A stretch of 64,000 nt of DNA from Lasioglossum baleicum. Its lineage: Eukaryota; Arthropoda; Insecta; Hymenoptera; Halictidae. Under the pieces are notes generated by a model that had not been told where the DNA came from, did no database searches, and saw only the letters and a program-made list of their open reading frames with translations. A program made the translations under genes and the position numbers. Below, one piece after another: positions 61,531 through 64,000 of this stretch. The stretch spans positions 16,113,203 to 16,177,202 of the forward strand of contig NC_134939.1 in assembly GCF_051020765.1 (NCBI RefSeq), given 5' to 3'. The stretch's first letter is position 1. Every line of letters starts with the position of its first letter.

Positions 61531-61940
61531 ATCGAGGTCGAGGATTTCAGCAACGCGTTCGTCGTATCGAATCGACCGACGAACGCGAGCCACGGCTCTC
61601 TGCATTTTTGAGGAAACGCAAATGGAATAAATGTTGACTGCGGTCCGATTAACGCGGTTTCATCGGGCCGAACGTGATCTATTTATAACCGAAGCCGATG
61701 CACGTAACCCGGGGGGTGGTTCTACACGGAGTTAATGCATCCTCTCGTTGCATCGGCGTTTCGGCCATAATGGATACGGCGTTTTTCTCTTTGTGCCAGA
61801 TACATAATCCGCGGCCTCTGTCGAAGTTTCGTGGTAATGCCTTCGCGCCTTTGTCTCTGCCTCTTCAACGCTCTGCCGCGGAGAATTTTGGCACGACAAA
61901 GGCCTGGCCGTGTCTCCATTTTGGATCCGCAAGCCTGTCG

Positions 61941-61987
61941 TTTCTCTTTCTCTCTCTCTCTTTCTTTTTCTTTCTCTCTCTCTCTCC
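61941..61987. repeat. TC-rich microsatellite, imperfect
   Basis: (TC)n with TTTC interruptions. Its minus-strand translation gives an Arg/Glu/Lys-rich frame that is not a real protein. Confidence 0.85.
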
Positions 61988-63812
61988 GTCCGAAGTAACA
62001 CAGCAACACTTTCGTCGATCGGCCGTTTCTGTGTTTCGCCCACCTTCCGTGTCAATAAAACAACAAGAGTGTAATAAATGTTCGGTACATTGCGCGCGGA
62101 CTGTTGTAAACTGGTGTCTACAAAGTTTCACCCGTGCGATGGCAGCAAATGAATCATTTTGTTGCCACGCTGCGCCGGTGACCATGACGAAGCCTGATTG
62201 CTTTGCATAAATCTCCATTATGTCTACGGTACCCGAAACCGCTGTCACTATTTACGAATTAATCCGCATTTAATCAGATGCACTTACGACTTTATGGTAT
62301 TCCCGCGCAACTGATGATAATTCAACCTCTAGACACGCATTGCATCCTATTTTGTACACTAAAAATAGTCACTCTCGCACCGTGCGATCCCCGACTGAAC
62401 TTTCGAAGAGGATCACATAGAATTAATCTCTTTAAGACTGACTTTTATTCGAAGCAGTCTGAACCCATTGCATAATCATGATTTTACAGGTTTATAGGGC
62501 CAGGGAGATCAATTCCAAAGCAATTCAATCCTGTCTTTGTTCATCGAAATAAGAAATGAAAATCAATTTTATTCTGCCCGCAATAAAAGCATAAAAGTAA
62601 TGAAATAAAATAAATAGTTTGTTTGTTCAATTTTGGACGAGAGTAAGGAAATTCCGACTTGAATTACTTTCGGGGTTTATTATTTAGGGGATCGGTTCCG
62701 TGGCAAAAGGAAGTCATCAGTCGCCCGATGTTCGCGCAATCGCGTCGTCAAGGCGGAATGAAGTTCGGAAACGAACGCAGTCCATCAGTTACACGTAGGA
62801 TTTTAATGTTTGCCCGTTCCAAATTGATGGGAGTAACATCTGCGCCGCGCTTTAAGTCAGCTAAGTCCTGCGCCGGCTACTCTTCTTCGGTTTGTTGTTT
62901 TAGCAGCCGGCTTCAGAGAGCGCGGCAAACATATCCGACAGAAGATGGAAGTAGTCCGGCGTTACGTATGCATTGTCGCGGGAGAACTGTGCAAACACCC
63001 AGCGGCGACAAAGGGATCCCCGCGAAAACTGTGTCCAATTTTTATCCGTGAAAATAAGTCCACCCATTGAACGGCCACCAACACTATAAAACACCAGCGC
63101 GAAATTCTATTTACCCCCTCGCGCTGAAACTTGCCAGCCTCTGACAACTTCATGCTCAGAGACATGCAAACAATCGCGAAGCAATCAAACGAGTGATATA
63201 AAGCAGTCGAACAATTTTGATTATTTATTTATGGAGCGGACGCTGACCAGCTTAAATTCTTTACAAATTGTTTCATTGATTTTTTATGCTATCAATGGAA
63301 TTGTTTAATAATTTAAAGAGAAGGTGATCGACATTTCAAAAATGGAATGAAGAGGGGATTTTTGGTCGGAGGCAGTCCAAACATTCCGCAGACTGTAGTT
63401 AATAAGTTGTCCTCTCTTGACCCACAATTCCCGGGCTCTCGACGACCGTCAGTCGCCGTGAGTCAAAAGTTTGATCTTCTAGGTGGCGACGGACACATCG
63501 TTATGACAGACACTAGTCTGTCTGTCTCCGTGCAGAATTCTTTTTCTCGATTTTTCCCACGAAAATTATGACTCACGGCGTCATCGTCGTTGGTGGAGAC
63601 GATCCGTTAACAAATCGTAAAATCCAAGTTACAGCGATTCATCCGATCCGAGCAGGATTCGTCACAAGTAAATCAATTTATTCCTGTTCGACTGAAATAT
63701 AATATATGCTTGATATGAATAAAATCAAATAACTGTAGCCATTTCTCACTAGCTCGAGTTTACCATTTGAATTCTCAGCTATCTAAGTTCTATCTATTCC
63801 AACGCTCCCTCA
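61988..63812. other. gene-free stretch, no supported feature
   Basis: Ordinary sequence with AT-rich parts at 62270-62330, 62500-62650 and 63200-63340. No gene supported. Confidence 0.45.
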
Positions 63813-63871
63813 CTGTCAATTGCCTGTCAATTGAGCTTGCTTTGAAGCTAACCGAGAGCTGTCAGCTGTCA
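63813..63871. promoter_or_regulatory. cluster of four CTGTCA motifs with E-boxes
   Basis: CTGTCA starts at 63813, 63824, 63859 and 63866; its reverse complement TGACAG is the core bound by TALE homeodomain proteins (Meis/Homothorax, TGIF). The first two are each followed by ATTG, giving CAATTG E-boxes, and CAGCTG and CACGTG E-boxes overlap the last pair. Motif presence is direct; regulatory function is inference. Confidence 0.3.
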
Positions 63872-64000
63872 CGTGCTTGATTTTTCCCGAAGCATGAGCA
63901 ATTTCTCGTGGCTTAACGCTCCCTGTTCGAATTGGTGAACCGTGGTCTTGAGCGACTGGTTAGTTCGCGACTTCTATAGAGGCCGTGCATTCCAGGAATA
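63872..64000. other. window end, no supported feature
   Basis: The final 129 bases show no feature I can support. Confidence 0.5.

Noticed and set aside
61636..61650. gactgcggtccg, resembling the AGACTGCGG family end
   Set aside because: Similarity stops after nine bases, and the TTTATGC part shared by real copies is absent.

Overview
The window reads as eukaryotic nuclear DNA, most likely from an insect and plausibly a hymenopteran (bee, ant or wasp). The reasons are inference, not proof: CpG is abundant rather than depleted, GA/TC microsatellites recur throughout, and the recognisable mobile DNA is the usual insect set of an irritans-type mariner, hAT and TTAA-type miniature elements, and TA-flanked foldbacks. 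There are no prokaryotic-style genes, operons, rRNA or CRISPR arrays.

I found no protein-coding host gene I can defend across 64 kb. Open frames of 60-225 codons lie on both strands, but they look like chance frames in CpG-rich DNA: several are translated low-complexity sequence, they overlap each other, and none shows a domain I recognise. The only recognisable protein is a broken mariner transposase near 21.5-22.1 kb. The window is therefore best read as intergenic or long-intron DNA, GC-rich with AT-rich islands, carrying small non-autonomous transposons.

Layout. 0-7.2 kb is the densest part: a hAT-type miniature element with 8-bp target duplications (407-594), four POU octamers (1943-2085), a TTAA element with hairpin-bearing ends (2550-2810), two copies of a second TTAA family in inverted orientation (4094-4340 and 6847-7093), a 198-bp tandem duplication between them (5747-6142), and an end-fragment of a further family at 7107. 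7.2-21.4 kb is mostly featureless apart from microsatellites and a repeat-like AT-rich island near 18.6 kb. 21.4-22.1 kb holds the mariner relic. 24-31 kb holds a 74-bp AG array, a 338-bp foldback made of degenerate CGTTGTCGGTC-type units, a repeat-like block near 27.3 kb and a solitary element end at 30.9 kb. 35.6-35.9 kb carries a complete ~200-bp miniature element with 10-bp target duplications and a partial duplicate beside it; a second complete copy is at 58.2 kb and another fragment is at 61.5 kb. 38.9, 45.5 and 47.4 kb carry three different TA-flanked inverted-repeat elements. The right end has a four-site CTGTCA (TALE homeodomain core) cluster.

Nothing here amounts to a demonstrable new molecular system. 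The strongest candidates for undescribed biology are the AGACTGCGG-ended family with ~10-bp target duplications (Mutator-like by that criterion), the TTAA foldback built of short tandem units, and the 16-bp-phased octamer array. All need genome-wide searches that could not be run here.
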